A stretch of 64,000 nucleotides of DNA from CAWCKS01 sp963763485 (GCA_963763485.1 CAVXOW010000003.1:248001-312000); one strand, 5' to 3'. Shown: positions 46,504-55,353, counted from the first letter of the stretch. The notes: generated by a model from the sequence alone, not told the origin. Numbers and translations: made by a program.

Positions 46504-46782
46504 ATGAGCCACACCATTCGTGAAAAGAAGAAGCTGCTGGCGCGGGTGCGCCGGATCCGCGGTCAGGTCGAGGCAATCGAGCGGGCGCTCGAGACCGAGG
46601 CGGGCTGCGAGCAGGTCATGCACCTGATCGCCGGGGTCCGTGGCGCCACCGCCGGCTTGATGGCCGAGGTGGTCGAGGACCATGTCCGCACCCATCTGGT
46701 CGATGAAGCCGCCCATCCCGGCGCGCTGAAGCGCGACGCCGCCGAGCAACTGCTCGACGTGGTCAGGACTTATCTGAAGTAA
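46504..46782 (+). CDS. dmeR: RcnR/CsoR-family metal-sensing repressor (DmeR-like)
   Basis: 92-residue all-helical repressor. It carries the RcnR fingerprint exactly: His3 (MSHTIREKKK), Cys35 (ETEAGCEQV), His60 and His64 (EVVEDHVRTHLV), the set that binds Ni(II)/Co(II); the formaldehyde sensor FrmR lacks His64. RVRRIRGQVEAIERAL is the conserved DNA-contact helix. The next gene is a His-rich cation diffusion facilitator, matching the dmeR-dmeF pair described in Rhizobium. Metal binding should release the G-tract operator in its promoter. The GGAGG directly abuts the ATG, which would not work as a normal Shine-Dalgarno. Confidence 0.92.
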   Translation: MSHTIREKKKLLARVRRIRGQVEAIERALETEAGCEQVMHLIAGVRGATAGLMAEVVEDHVRTHLVDEAAHPGALKRDAAEQLLDVVRTYLK

Positions 46783-46796
46783 CGCGAGGTTTTGCC

Positions 46797-48077
46797 ATGA
46801 CCGATGCAGGCAGCGCGGCATTCACGCACTCCCACAGTTTTCTCGGCGTCAGCCACCAGCGCAGCGAGCGCAAGACCTGGGCCGTGATCTGGCTGTGTAC
46901 GGCGATGATGATCGCCGAGATCGTCGGCGGCCTCATGTTCGGCTCGATCGCGCTGGTCGCCGACGGGCTGCACATGAGCACGCATGCGGGCGCGTTGCTG
47001 CTCGCCGCGCTGGCTTACACCTATGCCCGCCGTCACGCCGACGACCCGCGCTTCACGTTCGGTACCGGCAAACTCGGCGATCTCGCCGGCTTCACCAGCG
47101 CCATCATCCTTGCGATGATTGCGCTGTTGATCGGCTATGAGGCGGTCAGTCGCATCCTCGAGCCCGTGCCGATCCATTTTGCCGAGGCGATCCCGATTGC
47201 CGCTGTCGGATTGGCGGTGAACGTCGCCAGCGCCTGGCTGCTCAGCGGCACCGATCACCATCACGACCACGGTCATGCTCATTCGCATGATGATCACGAC
47301 CACGACCATGACCATGACCATGACCATGACCATCAGCATCACCATGCCCACGATGAAACATGTCGCATCGCGACGTCGCTCGGCACGGTGATCCTGGAGA
47401 TTTTCGAAGACGGCGTGCCGCCGCGGTTTCGCATGCGGTCGGAGGTTGCGTCGGCGCTGACGGGCGCCGCTGTCGAGACGTTGCGGTCCGATGGCACCAG
47501 GCAGCAGTTTGCGATGGTCGACCGTGGCGGCTATCTGGAATCCGCGGACGAAATCCCTGAGCCGCATGAGTTCACGGTGCATCTGACGGTGGCAGGCGAA
47601 GCGTACTCGGCGGTGTTCGAGGAGTATCATCACGCCCACGCCTCGACGCATCGCGATCACAACATGCGCGCGGCGGTGGTCCATGTGCTCGCGGATGCCG
47701 CGGTCTCGGTGCTGGTGATCGTAGGCCTCGTGCTGGCGCGCGCGTTCGGCTGGCTCTGGATGGACCCTCTCGCCGGCATCATCGGCGCCGTCGTGATCGC
47801 GAGCTGGTCGTATGGGCTCGTTCGCGACACGGCGAGGATTCTGCTCGACATGACGCCTGATCAGCGCATGGCCGACAATCTCAAGCAGACCATCGAAGTC
47901 GACGGCGACCGGCTCGCCGACCTGCATCTGTGGCGCCTGGGACCCGGCCACCTCGGCGCGATCGTTTCGGTCTCGACGCGGCAAGCCCGCGGGCAGGACT
48001 ACTACCGCGCCAAGCTCGCGAAGTTCGGCTCGCTGTCGCACCTCACGATCGAGGTGCAGTCGGCCGGGCAGCGCTAA
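46797..48077 (+). CDS. dmeF: Cation diffusion facilitator, cobalt/nickel efflux (DmeF-like)
   Basis: 426 residues. Inner-membrane divalent metal/proton antiporter. Seen: six membrane helices, HMSTHAGALLLAALAY with the metal-site His/Asp (VADGLHM), a cytosolic loop at about residues 155-185 of almost pure His/Asp (DHHHDHGHAHSHDDHDHD and on), a second metal site in VHVLADAAVSVLVIVG, and a CDF C-terminal domain (LADLHLWRLGPGHLGAIVSV). It also has a long insert after the His loop with further His (YHHAHASTHRDHN). Starts 14 bases after dmeR. Ni/Co specificity follows from the regulator type, not from transport data. Confidence 0.92.
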   Translation: MTDAGSAAFTHSHSFLGVSHQRSERKTWAVIWLCTAMMIAEIVGGLMFGSIALVADGLHMSTHAGALLLAALAYTYARRHADDPRFTFGTGKLGDLAGFTSAIILAMIALLIGYEAVSRILEPVPIHFAEAIPIAAVGLAVNVASAWLLSGTDHHHDHGHAHSHDDHDHDHDHDHDHDHQHHHAHDETCRIATSLGTVILEIFEDGVPPRFRMRSEVASALTGAAVETLRSDGTRQQFAMVDRGGYLESADEIPEPHEFTVHLTVAGEAYSAVFEEYHHAHASTHRDHNMRAAVVHVLADAAVSVLVIVGLVLARAFGWLWMDPLAGIIGAVVIASWSYGLVRDTARILLDMTPDQRMADNLKQTIEVDGDRLADLHLWRLGPGHLGAIVSVSTRQARGQDYYRAKLAKFGSLSHLTIEVQSAGQR

Positions 48078-48715
48078 AGCTTGGTGCCGGACGCAAACCC
48101 ATCGGCGGCAAGTCTTTCTGCGTAAGCGGAGATCGCCTGCGGCCAGGCTGCGACAAGCAACGCAAATTTCGCAGCATCGCCGGCAAACAGCGCCCGCGTT
48201 GCTTCCTCGAAGCCGGGCAAATTGCCTGCTATCGCCGACATGAAGCGGTAGGCGGCCTCGCGCGCCTCGCGTTGCCGCGCTGATGCCGCGCCGCTGCGCC
48301 GCGCCTCATCGACCAGGCGACGCAACGTCACCGACGCTCCCCCGGGCTGCGTGGCAAGCCAGTCCCAGTGCCGTGGCAGCAGCGTCACCTCGCGCGGGAT
48401 GACGCCAAGTTTTGGCCGGCCGCGGCCGCGCTTTTCCGCGTCTGGCGTGTGCTCGGCCGGTTCGTCGCGCGGAGAGGCGCTGACAAGGCCGGGGAGGCTC
48501 GGCAGTCGCGCGAGAATGTCGGTCTTGCCGCCACGCAGATCGAGATCGATGACCCGGCCGGTCGCATCGTCGAACACCAGGATGGGATCAGTTGCCTCGT
48601 GTGTCGCGGCTTTGACCGCGAGTGCGACATCGATGAGCGCGCCGGCCAACAGCAGACGCGGACCAACGAAGGCCGTGCACGGGTGCGAAGCAGGGTTTGA
48701 GCTGTGATTGTCCAT
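48074..48715 (-). CDS. DUF2239 family protein
   Basis: 213 residues matching the DUF2239 pattern: ALIDVALAVKAA, DPILVFDDATGRVIDLDLRG, a basic hinge KRGRGRPKLGVIPREVTLLP, RHWDWLATQPGGASVTLRRL and a helical C-terminus. The RGRPKLG segment resembles an AT-hook, so DNA contact is conceivable. Function unknown. Overlaps the end of dmeF by four bases on the opposite strand; divergent from the GIY-YIG gene. Confidence 0.87.
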   Translation of the reverse strand: MDNHSSNPASHPCTAFVGPRLLLAGALIDVALAVKAATHEATDPILVFDDATGRVIDLDLRGGKTDILARLPSLPGLVSASPRDEPAEHTPDAEKRGRGRPKLGVIPREVTLLPRHWDWLATQPGGASVTLRRLVDEARRSGAASARQREAREAAYRFMSAIAGNLPGFEEATRALFAGDAAKFALLVAAWPQAISAYAERLAADGFASGTKL

Positions 48716-48754
48716 CGCAGCCGTGCTTACCGCACCTCCGCGGTCCGATCAATA

Positions 48755-48766
48755 TTATCCGGATAA
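48755..48766. promoter_or_regulatory. Perfect 12-bp palindrome TTATCCGGATAA
   Basis: It lies in the 129-base gap between the divergent DUF2239 and GIY-YIG genes and is extended by A/T on both sides. Size and placement fit a dimeric repressor site; the regulator is not identifiable here. Confidence 0.6.
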
Positions 48767-48844
48767 AATTGACAAGAGGCGGAATCCCGGCTATTTGCAA
48801 GGCGTTGCGCGGGACTTCAGACAACCGAGATCAAGAGGGCATCA

Positions 48845-49180
48845 GTGGACAAGGCACAGCGAAAGGCCGCGATAGCCGAATACAAGAAGCGCGACGATGC
48901 GATCGGCATCTTCGCGGTGCGCTGTGTCGCGTCCGGCGAGGCGTGGGTTGGACCGTCGCTGAATATCGACACCATCAAGAACCGCATCTGGTTTGGCTTG
49001 CGCATGGGCAACGCCAACAATGTGGGGATGCAGCGCGCGTGGTCGAGCCACGGCGGTGACAGCTTTTCGTTCGATGTACTCGAGCGTCTTGATCCGGATG
49101 AACCGCTCTTCGTTCGTGACAGTCTGCTTAAGGAGCGCGCCGCGCATTGGCGCGGGGTGCTGGGGGCCGCCACCGCCTGA
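48845..49180 (+). CDS. GIY-YIG nuclease-family protein
   Basis: 111 residues from GTG 48845 (GAGGGC upstream). The core IGIFAVRCVASGEAWVG is a degenerate GIY-YIG pair (GIF ... WVG), followed by the Arg/Asn helix (TIKNRIWFGLRMGNANNV) and GDSFSFDVLERL. It lacks a DNA-binding partner domain. Small stand-alone members of this group are common in alphaproteobacteria; whether it cuts DNA is unknown. Divergent from DUF2239. Confidence 0.75.
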   Translation: MDKAQRKAAIAEYKKRDDAIGIFAVRCVASGEAWVGPSLNIDTIKNRIWFGLRMGNANNVGMQRAWSSHGGDSFSFDVLERLDPDEPLFVRDSLLKERAAHWRGVLGAATA

Positions 49181-49259
49181 CATTTTTTTGCCCCCTCCAT
49201 TGAACAATGTCGCCACATTGCCTTCGCAAAATATCGGTGGCGTATCATTGGGGTTGACC

Positions 49260-49496
49260 ATGTTGAATACAGCGACGATTACGACTCCGAGCCTGATCAT
49301 GCTCTACCAGAGCATCCGCATTGCGCTCGAGCAGGACGACCAGATGCCGGAGCGACGCCAGTTCGAAATCCGGGAAAATCCGGAGTGGCGGCGCTGGTCC
49401 GAACATCTCGCGGGCGAACTGAGCTCGCGCGGCGTGCAGGTCGACAGCATTAGCTGGGAAGACCCGCACGAGATTCAGGCGAGCGACGCCGCCTAA
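49260..49496 (+). CDS. Small hypothetical protein
   Basis: 78 residues from ATG 49260 (GGGG six bases upstream). Charged, helical, no signal or membrane segment (RRQFEIRENPEWRRWSEHLA). I do not recognise it. Its end overlaps the TetR gene's end by four bases on the opposite strand. Confidence 0.6.
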   Translation: MLNTATITTPSLIMLYQSIRIALEQDDQMPERRQFEIRENPEWRRWSEHLAGELSSRGVQVDSISWEDPHEIQASDAA

Positions 49497-50170
49497 GGCT
49501 GCGGATAGAGGCCGAGCAGCGCGACGGCGGCCCGTTCGGCGCGCCGTGCGATTTCGCGCGGGGTCGGTCGCTCGGTGACCCGCAGCAGCAGGTTCACTAT
49601 CAGGCTGCCCCACAGCAGCCCGGCGAAGCATTCGGCCAATTCGCTCGCCTCGGCCTCGACGAGGCGCGCCGCGCGCGCCCGGGCCATCAGGTCGCGCAAT
49701 GCGGCGCGGGTGGGCCCCACAGCCGTGCTCTCCAGCGCGCGCGCCACCGCAGGCGCCGTAACGGCCTCGGCGATCGCGAGCCGAAATACCGCGATCACGG
49801 TCGGATCGGTGGTCTCGCGCAGGAGCTGCGCGCCAAACGCCGCCAACGTCCGCTTCAGTGTGGCGCGATCCGTCAGCTCCGGCAGGTCTGCCGGGATCTG
49901 CATGCGGCGCGCGCGTTCGGCGATGCAGGCGAGCAGCATCTCGTCCTTGTTGCCGACCTCCTCATAGAGCGCGCGCTTCGAGACTTTTGCGCGGGTCGCG
50001 ATCTCCAGCGTGCTGGTCGCGGCAAAGCCGCGCTCCATGAACGCGGCGAACGCTGCTTCCAGAATCCGCTGGCGCGCTGGCGCGTCGTCGCGTTCGCCTC
50101 GCTTCAAGCTGCGCCGGGCAAGCGCATCGCCGCCATTGGTCTCCGGTTTCACCTTCGCTTTTGTCGCCAT
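49493..50170 (-). CDS. TetR-family transcriptional regulator
   Basis: 225 residues from ATG 50170 (AAGGAACTG upstream). Helix-turn-helix ARQRILEAAFAAFMERGFAA, STLEIATRAKVSKRALYEEV, GNKDEMLLACIAERARRM, then a C-terminal helical ligand/dimer domain. Divergent from an NmrA-type gene with two palindromic sites in between, so it very probably represses that gene and itself. Confidence 0.93.
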   Translation of the reverse strand: MATKAKVKPETNGGDALARRSLKRGERDDAPARQRILEAAFAAFMERGFAATSTLEIATRAKVSKRALYEEVGNKDEMLLACIAERARRMQIPADLPELTDRATLKRTLAAFGAQLLRETTDPTVIAVFRLAIAEAVTAPAVARALESTAVGPTRAALRDLMARARAARLVEAEASELAECFAGLLWGSLIVNLLLRVTERPTPREIARRAERAAVALLGLYPQP

Positions 50171-50216
50171 CACAGTTCCTTGAGCGGTCGCGCCGGAGGC
50201 ACGCGCGGCTTGACTA

Positions 50217-50264
50217 GGTACCGTATGGTACCGTAGCGTCGTCACATCGATACCAAGTGGTACC
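50217..50264. promoter_or_regulatory. Twin palindromic operators for the TetR regulator
   Basis: Site 1 GGTACCGTATGGTACC (50217-50232) and site 2 GATACCAAGTGGTACC (50249-50264) both read GGTACC-N4-GGTACC with one change in site 2. Their starts are 32 bases apart, three helical turns, so two dimers could sit on the same face of the DNA. Confidence 0.8.
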
Positions 50265-50311
50265 AAGGCTCGCGACGCGAGTCACGACACAATGCAACGG
50301 GAGAAGGCGAA

Positions 50312-51217
50312 ATGACTAACGAACTGGTTCTGGTGACGGGTGCGGCGGGCGGCACGCAAGGCAAGACCGGCCGGCATGTCAGCGAGTTGCTGCTCAGGCG
50401 CGGCGTGCCGGTGCGCGCTTTCGTGCACAAGATCGACGCGCGCTCGGAGCAGTTGCGCGCGCTCGGTGCCGAAGTGGTGGCCGGCGATTTCCTCGACTAT
50501 CGCTCGGTCGAGCGCGCCGTGCAGGGCGTGTCGTCGATCTATTTTGCCTATCCGGTGCAGCCGGGATTGCTCGAGGCCACGACCATCATGGCAGACTGCG
50601 CGCGCCGCGCCGGGGTCAAGCGCGTGATCGACATGGTGATGCTGGTTTCGACACCCGACGCGCCGACGCCGCGGATGCGGCAGAACTACCTGTCGGAGCA
50701 GATTTTCGAGTGGGCCGGCGTCGGCGCCGCTCACGTCCGCGCCACCGTGTTCTTCGAGCAGGTCCGCATGATGGCGGCCGCGACGATCGCGGCGCAGGGA
50801 GCGATCATGCTGCCATGGGGCAGCGAGAACACCGTGTTGCCGCTGGTCTCAGGCGAAGACGTCGCGCGTGTCGCCGCCGGCGTGCTGACCAGCCCGCAGG
50901 TCGCGCCAGGCGGCTCATATCCAGTGATCGGCCAGGTCCTGACCCTCGGCGATGCCATCAAGACCATCAGCAAGGTGCTGGGTCGCGATGTCAGCTACGT
51001 CGAGATTCCCGATCAACAATGGCGGGACGGTGCGCTCGCGCGCGGCGTCAATGCGCACGCGGTCGAGCATCTGGTCGAGCTCTGGCGCACATTGCGTACC
51101 AATCCGCGCGGCTTCGATGTGCCCGACACCATCGAACGGATCAGCGGACAAAAGCCGAAGACCTTTGAGGCGTTCGTGCGCGAGCAGCAGGATGTCTTCA
51201 AGGCAAAGGCGGCATGA
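50312..51217 (+). CDS. NmrA/SDR-type NAD(P)-binding oxidoreductase
   Basis: 301 residues, start behind GGGAGAAGGCGAA. Rossmann N-terminus LVLVTGAAGGTQGKTGRHVS with the atypical-SDR glycine pattern, FAYPVQPGLLEATTIMADCA, and a C-terminal substrate domain (PLVSGEDVARVAAGVLTSPQ). Family members act as redox-sensing proteins or quinone/azo reductases. It is most likely the target of the divergent TetR regulator, which suggests induction by a small toxic or electrophilic compound. Confidence 0.9.
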   Translation: MTNELVLVTGAAGGTQGKTGRHVSELLLRRGVPVRAFVHKIDARSEQLRALGAEVVAGDFLDYRSVERAVQGVSSIYFAYPVQPGLLEATTIMADCARRAGVKRVIDMVMLVSTPDAPTPRMRQNYLSEQIFEWAGVGAAHVRATVFFEQVRMMAAATIAAQGAIMLPWGSENTVLPLVSGEDVARVAAGVLTSPQVAPGGSYPVIGQVLTLGDAIKTISKVLGRDVSYVEIPDQQWRDGALARGVNAHAVEHLVELWRTLRTNPRGFDVPDTIERISGQKPKTFEAFVREQQDVFKAKAA

Positions 51218-51465
51218 GTTTTCGCGCGCGGCTCCGTCGCCTCCGGATGCAACAACCAAAGATCGTGGGCCGCGCGCGCCAATTGCTGCGGTTGTCAACC
51301 CGCGGATGAAGGGCACGCTCATGCACAGCCTGTGAATTGTGGGGATGCACGATTTTGCCCGGAAACTGCCGTGGCGCAACCGCGTTCTACGCGAAGAACA
51401 GAGAGGTGGATGTGTGCAACCGGATCACGTGTGTCGTTGCGTGTGGCGTAAGGGGCGTAGGGGCA

Positions 51466-51684
51466 ATGCAGAAGTACAGTTTTGGACTGACCGACCTGAC
51501 TTCGTTCGAGAAGCCGGCCGGTGAATACACGCTTGACGCCGCAAATGTGGCGCGGCGCGGGCGGCAAATCGCGAGGCGGCTGGCGCGCGGGTTCCCCGAC
51601 CCGGTCATCGCGGGCTTGTGTGTCGTTGCGTTCGATGCTGCGGGCAATCTCGCAACGATCGTGCCGCTGACGACGATCCACTAA
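51466..51684 (+). CDS. Small hypothetical protein
   Basis: 72 residues from ATG 51466 with AGGGGC upstream. Contains LDAANVARRGRQIARRLARG and ends VVAFDAAGNLATIVPLTTIH. No signal peptide or membrane helix. Unrecognised family; the coding call rests on length, ribosome binding site and amino acid balance. Confidence 0.5.
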   Translation: MQKYSFGLTDLTSFEKPAGEYTLDAANVARRGRQIARRLARGFPDPVIAGLCVVAFDAAGNLATIVPLTTIH

Positions 51685-52052
51685 GCCTGGTTGTCAGCTG
51701 TCTGACGCCATGAAGCGGCGCGCTCGCAGCGTTGTGTGCGTGAGCGTGGTGCGACGCGGCATCGGCAGTCGGCAATGCGCCGCTCCCAAATCAGCACCGG
51801 GAGGGCAAGGGGCTATGCCTCACTGATGCGGCCCGCTTAAACCTCTCCCGGCGTGCCGTTCGTGGGGTTGCCGCTATCCGCTCGCCCGAACGCGTGCGAG
51901 GGGATTGTGCGGCCATACTGTCCAGGGGGCGTCATCGGACCTCCTTGACCTGAGTTTCTGCGGCGCAGCCACCGTCAGGGGCGCAGCACGCGAAGGAAAC
52001 TGTCCTCCTTCGCCTAGCCCAAATCAAGCAGCAGCGCTGACCTTCCTCGAAT
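51685..52052. other. Non-coding stretch without recognised features
   Basis: 368 bases between the small gene at 51466 and the acetyltransferase. Frames in it are short and unconvincing; no hairpin terminator or tRNA seen. Confidence 0.5.
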
Positions 52053-52694
52053 TTAGCTGTTGGCAGGCAGCCAGCGCGCGCAAAAGGCTTCGACGTCGCT
52101 GGATTGGAACTCGGAAAGCCGCTCGAAGATCAACTCGGACGGCCAATCCCACCACGCAATGCGCGATAGCTGCGCAGCAATCGCGCGATTGAAGCGTTCG
52201 CGGATCTGGCGCGCCGGCACGCCGCCGACGATGGTGTACGGCGCGACATCCTTGGTCACGACCGCGCCCGCAGCGAGCACGGCGCCATCGCCGATGGTGA
52301 CCCCGGGAAGCACGATCACGGCATGGCCGATCCAGACATCGTTGCCGATCGTGACGCGTGCGTCGCGCCGGTCACGAAAGAAGGTGTGATCGCGTGTCGC
52401 CGAGGCGTCGTAGTATTCGGGGCAATAGGTGAAGCGGTGCTGCGAGGGCCGCTCAATCGGATGGTTCGGGGCGCCGAGCCGAACCTGCGCAGCTATCGCG
52501 CAAAATTTCCCGATTTTCGCGTCGCCCACCATGCAGCCGGGGCCGAGATAGGAGTAATCGCCGACGTCAGAATATTCGATCGCCGTGTCGCCGAGGATTT
52601 CGCAGCATTTTCCGACCGACACCTCGCGCAGCCGCACGGTCAACTCGATCACGGTTTCGGCGATCTTCGGTCGTGGTCTTGTGACCTGATCCAT
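52053..52694 (-). CDS. Hexapeptide-repeat (left-handed beta-helix) acetyltransferase, phosphonate-locus type
   Basis: 213 residues from ATG 52694; readings extending to 52790 look spurious. Seen: hexapeptide turns (YSDVGDYSYLGPGCMVGDAK, IGKFCAIAAQVRLGAPNHPI, VTIGNDVWIGHAVIVLPGVT, IGDGAVLAAGAVVTKDV) and a C-terminal helix (IAWWDWPSELIFERL). The pattern matches the transferase family often found in phosphonate clusters and chloramphenicol-type acetyltransferases. No phn genes adjoin, so the acceptor is unknown. Confidence 0.88.
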   Translation of the reverse strand: MDQVTRPRPKIAETVIELTVRLREVSVGKCCEILGDTAIEYSDVGDYSYLGPGCMVGDAKIGKFCAIAAQVRLGAPNHPIERPSQHRFTYCPEYYDASATRDHTFFRDRRDARVTIGNDVWIGHAVIVLPGVTIGDGAVLAAGAVVTKDVAPYTIVGGVPARQIRERFNRAIAAQLSRIAWWDWPSELIFERLSEFQSSDVEAFCARWLPANS

Positions 52695-52793
52695 GATTTT
52701 GGGCTCCCGCAATGTGACGGGACTAAGCAGCTTGGATTGCAGCAATGTGACGGGGTTCGCAACAAAGCGGACATGACGTGGCGGCGTCAATGA

Positions 52794-53360
52794 CTAGCGC
52801 GCGACGTCCGGGTTGCGATCGACCATATAGACGGCAACGATGCGGCAGGGCCCGGGCTCCGCATTTCGGAACAGGCCGCACTCCAGCGCGCGCTTTGCCT
52901 CATCGAAGGTGTCGAACAGGCAGCTGTCATTGACAGGGACTTCGGCGGCAATGCCGTTGCACGACAGTGGCGAGCATTCGGGTGCGTTGCCCATGCTGAA
53001 CGTGACGACGTCGTATCCTTGCAGAGTCGCAAGCCTCGGCCGCTCGACGGCAGTCGGGATGCCCTCCTCGGGCCTTACCGGCAACCAGCGGTCGCCCGCG
53101 GTGTCGTACTGCTGTTCATATTCCTCATAGTAGAAGCACGTCAGGCCTTTGAGGCTGATGCCCAACCCGGTTGCGATATCTTCGATGATCTCGGGGCGAT
53201 CGAACAACCAGAAGCCGTTGTGTCGCCAGAGATCGATGTAGTCGGCAAAGTCGCGCGAGATATGCGGGCACATCGAGGAGATGCGCTTCGGAAGCCCCGG
53301 CTTGCCCAGCCAATCCGGTCGTGGCGAGACTTGCTTGTAGAGATATCCGGCCGGAATCAT
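52794..53360 (-). CDS. Hypothetical protein
   Basis: 188 residues, Cys- and aromatic-rich (GLTCFYYEEYEQQYD, SMGNAPECSPLSCNGIAAEV), soluble, no signal. The ending CRIVAVYMVDRNPDVAR looks like a beta-rich small domain. I do not recognise the family. Upstream of the acetyltransferase on the same strand with a 99-base gap. Confidence 0.75.
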   Translation of the reverse strand: MIPAGYLYKQVSPRPDWLGKPGLPKRISSMCPHISRDFADYIDLWRHNGFWLFDRPEIIEDIATGLGISLKGLTCFYYEEYEQQYDTAGDRWLPVRPEEGIPTAVERPRLATLQGYDVVTFSMGNAPECSPLSCNGIAAEVPVNDSCLFDTFDEAKRALECGLFRNAEPGPCRIVAVYMVDRNPDVAR

Positions 53361-53428
53361 TGTTGCTCGTGCGGAGTTGGTAGTCTGCGAACGGCCTTTA
53401 AGAGAGTGAGATAAGTCTTTGGGGTCAT

Positions 53429-53504
53429 TGGCGCGCCCAAGGGGAATCGAACCCCTGTTTTCGCCGTGAAAGGGCGACGTCCTGGGCCTCTAGACGATGG
53501 GCGC
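53429..53504 (-). tRNA. tRNA-Glu (anticodon TTC)
   Basis: Read on the minus strand: acceptor GCGCCCA pairing with TGGGCGC, D-arm, anticodon stem CGCCC/GGGCG-like around the loop containing TTC, T-arm AGGGG TTCGATT CCCCT, discriminator G and encoded CCA. Canonical fold throughout. Confidence 0.95.
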
Positions 53505-53632
53505 GGCCTTCTGCCGTCCTATATGTCCTGCATATATAGAGGGTCGGAGCGAACCGGTCCCTCGCGGCCGGCGAACGTATAGTGGCGTTTGCCGAGGGCG
53601 GCAAGCCCGGGAACGGTGCTGAGAATCCCGCC

Positions 53633-54094
53633 TTATTTCGCCGAACGGCCGCACGCGCCGGCCTGCATCGGCGGGCACGGAATCGAGCCGTACGAGCAAT
53701 AGACGCAACAATCGCCTGCCTTTGGTTTGAGCCGGACGCCGCAGCCGCGGCAATCGTAGAAGAACTGGCAGGCGTGGTGCGGCATCGTCTCGACGGACGC
53801 GTGGCCGCAGTGCGGGCAGGTGATGGTGCTCTCGAGGATCAGTGCAGAGCCATCCGGCGACGACGCCGATCGCGTGATCGCATCAAGTTTCAATCCGATC
53901 GCAAACAGGCAGTAGCCGTTGGCCGCGATCTCATCGCGCACGTCGGTGTTGACGTCGCCTTCGTCGCGAACCCGCGTCAGTTGCCACTCCGATTCGCTGG
54001 TGCCATCCGGAAAGGCGCTGCCGTCACGCAGCACGAGACGATACGGCGACTGCTCGCGATGGACGAAGAAACGGTAGCGGACAGGCTCGATCAT
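53633..54094 (-). CDS. GDCCVxC-motif protein with N-terminal extra domain
   Basis: About 153 residues from ATG 54094 (GGA upstream; ATG 54106 possible). The C-terminal ~70 residues match the small GDCCVxC (seleno)protein family: ESTITCPHCGHASVETMP, CQFFYDCRGCGVRLKPKAGD and GDCCVYCSYGSIPCPP, with nine or more Cys and here Cys, not Sec, at the catalytic-looking site. The N-terminal ~75 residues (RYRFFVHREQSPYRLVLRDG) form a separate unknown domain; the family usually consists of the C-terminal part alone. A metal- or thiol-redox role is suggested by the Cys pairs only. Confidence 0.78.
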   Translation of the reverse strand: MIEPVRYRFFVHREQSPYRLVLRDGSAFPDGTSESEWQLTRVRDEGDVNTDVRDEIAANGYCLFAIGLKLDAITRSASSPDGSALILESTITCPHCGHASVETMPHHACQFFYDCRGCGVRLKPKAGDCCVYCSYGSIPCPPMQAGACGRSAK

Positions 54095-54243
54095 GTCAGA
54101 ATCCATGTATTGCAGCGGTTTTGCGCGTCGCCTGAGCGCGCGTGATGGTTGCATGCAGGGCGGCGACAACCGCGCCTCGTCGATTTACCCGAGATTAACC
54201 CTGACCCCTGACAGTTGAAGGTAATTTCGGGTTGGGGGTTGCA

Positions 54244-55291
54244 ATGAAGAGACTATTTTCTGCCGTCGCAGCAGCGGCGGTCCTGGGTTTCGGTGTGTCC
54301 ACGTCCGCGCAGGCTGCCGAGTTCACGCTACGATTTGGCACGATCAACTCCGAGAAGACGGCGAGCTACGATGACGTGCTCGTCCCATTCTCGCGCGCGA
54401 TCGAGCAGGACTTCGAACGGGCGGATCGAGGTCGCGCTGAAGCCGAACGGCGGTTACGGCAAGCCGGCCGAGTTGTTCAACCTGGTTGAGAAGGGCGACA
54501 TCGAAATCGCCTCGACGGTGCAGGGCTACAGCCCCGGGCGGTTCCCGCGCTCCTCGGTCATGGAGCTGCCGCTGATGTTCGACAACTCGATAGCGGGCAC
54601 CCGCGCGCTGATGGGGCTCTATAAGGAAGGCCTGATCGCGGACGACTACAAGACCGTCCACGTGCTGGCGCTCTACATGCTGCCGCCATACCCGATCTTC
54701 ACGACCGGCAAGAAGATCCAGAGCGTGCGTGACTTCCGCGGCCTGCGCATCCGCACCGCCAGCATCACGGGCGGACTGGCGTTTGCCAGGCTCGGGGCGA
54801 TCCCGCTCGGCATCCCCAACAATCTGATCGGCGACACGCTGGACAACGGCATCATTGATGCGATGGCTTATGGTTGGGACTCGGCTCGCACCACCAAGGG
54901 TACAAAGGACAAGTACCTGATCGAGCAGGTCAGCGTCGCTCTCAATGAGCCGTTCGGCTCGCCGGCGCTGATGGTCGTGATGAACAAGGCGAAGTGGGAT
55001 GCGCTGCCGGCTGACTTGAAGGCCGTCATCGAGAAACATGCGCCCGATCTGATCGATGCCAACGCCAAGCTCCGTGAGCAGATGGAGGCGGCTTCGAGGA
55101 AGAAGATCGAGGCCGACCCGCGCTTCACCAGCCTCACACTCTCCGCCGAGCAGCGCGACAATGTGCAACGCATCATCGCGCCGGCAATCGACCAGTGGAA
55201 GGCCGGCATGACAAAGCAAGGCATCGACGGCGACAAGTTGCTGCAGCGAGCGCGAGAGCTGGTTCAGCAGTCCAAGGTCGCCGCCAACTAA
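54244..55291 (+). pseudogene. TRAP transporter substrate-binding protein (DctP-like), frameshifted
   Basis: Periplasmic binding protein for C4-dicarboxylates or other organic acids. Seen: signal peptide (AVAAAAVLGFGVSTSAQAAE), FTLRFGTINSEKTASYDDVL, then a frame change near 54413 where one surplus T in GACTTCGAAC explains the break, and on to PNGGYGKPAELFNLVEKGD, DFRGLRIRTASITGGLAFAR, GIIDAMAYGWDS and a normal C-terminus. Corrected length about 348 residues. No DctQ or DctM membrane genes adjoin; a chemoreceptor gene follows after 62 bases on the same strand. Confidence 0.87.
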
Positions 55292-55353
55292 ATCTGTTTT
55301 ATTCAGGCGTGATCCTGCGAGACGGGCGCGCCGGCAATTTCGGGGGAAATGCA

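Noticed and set aside
52053..52694. Phosphonate degradation cluster
   Set aside because: The acetyltransferase resembles a phn-associated family, but no other phn gene is in the window.
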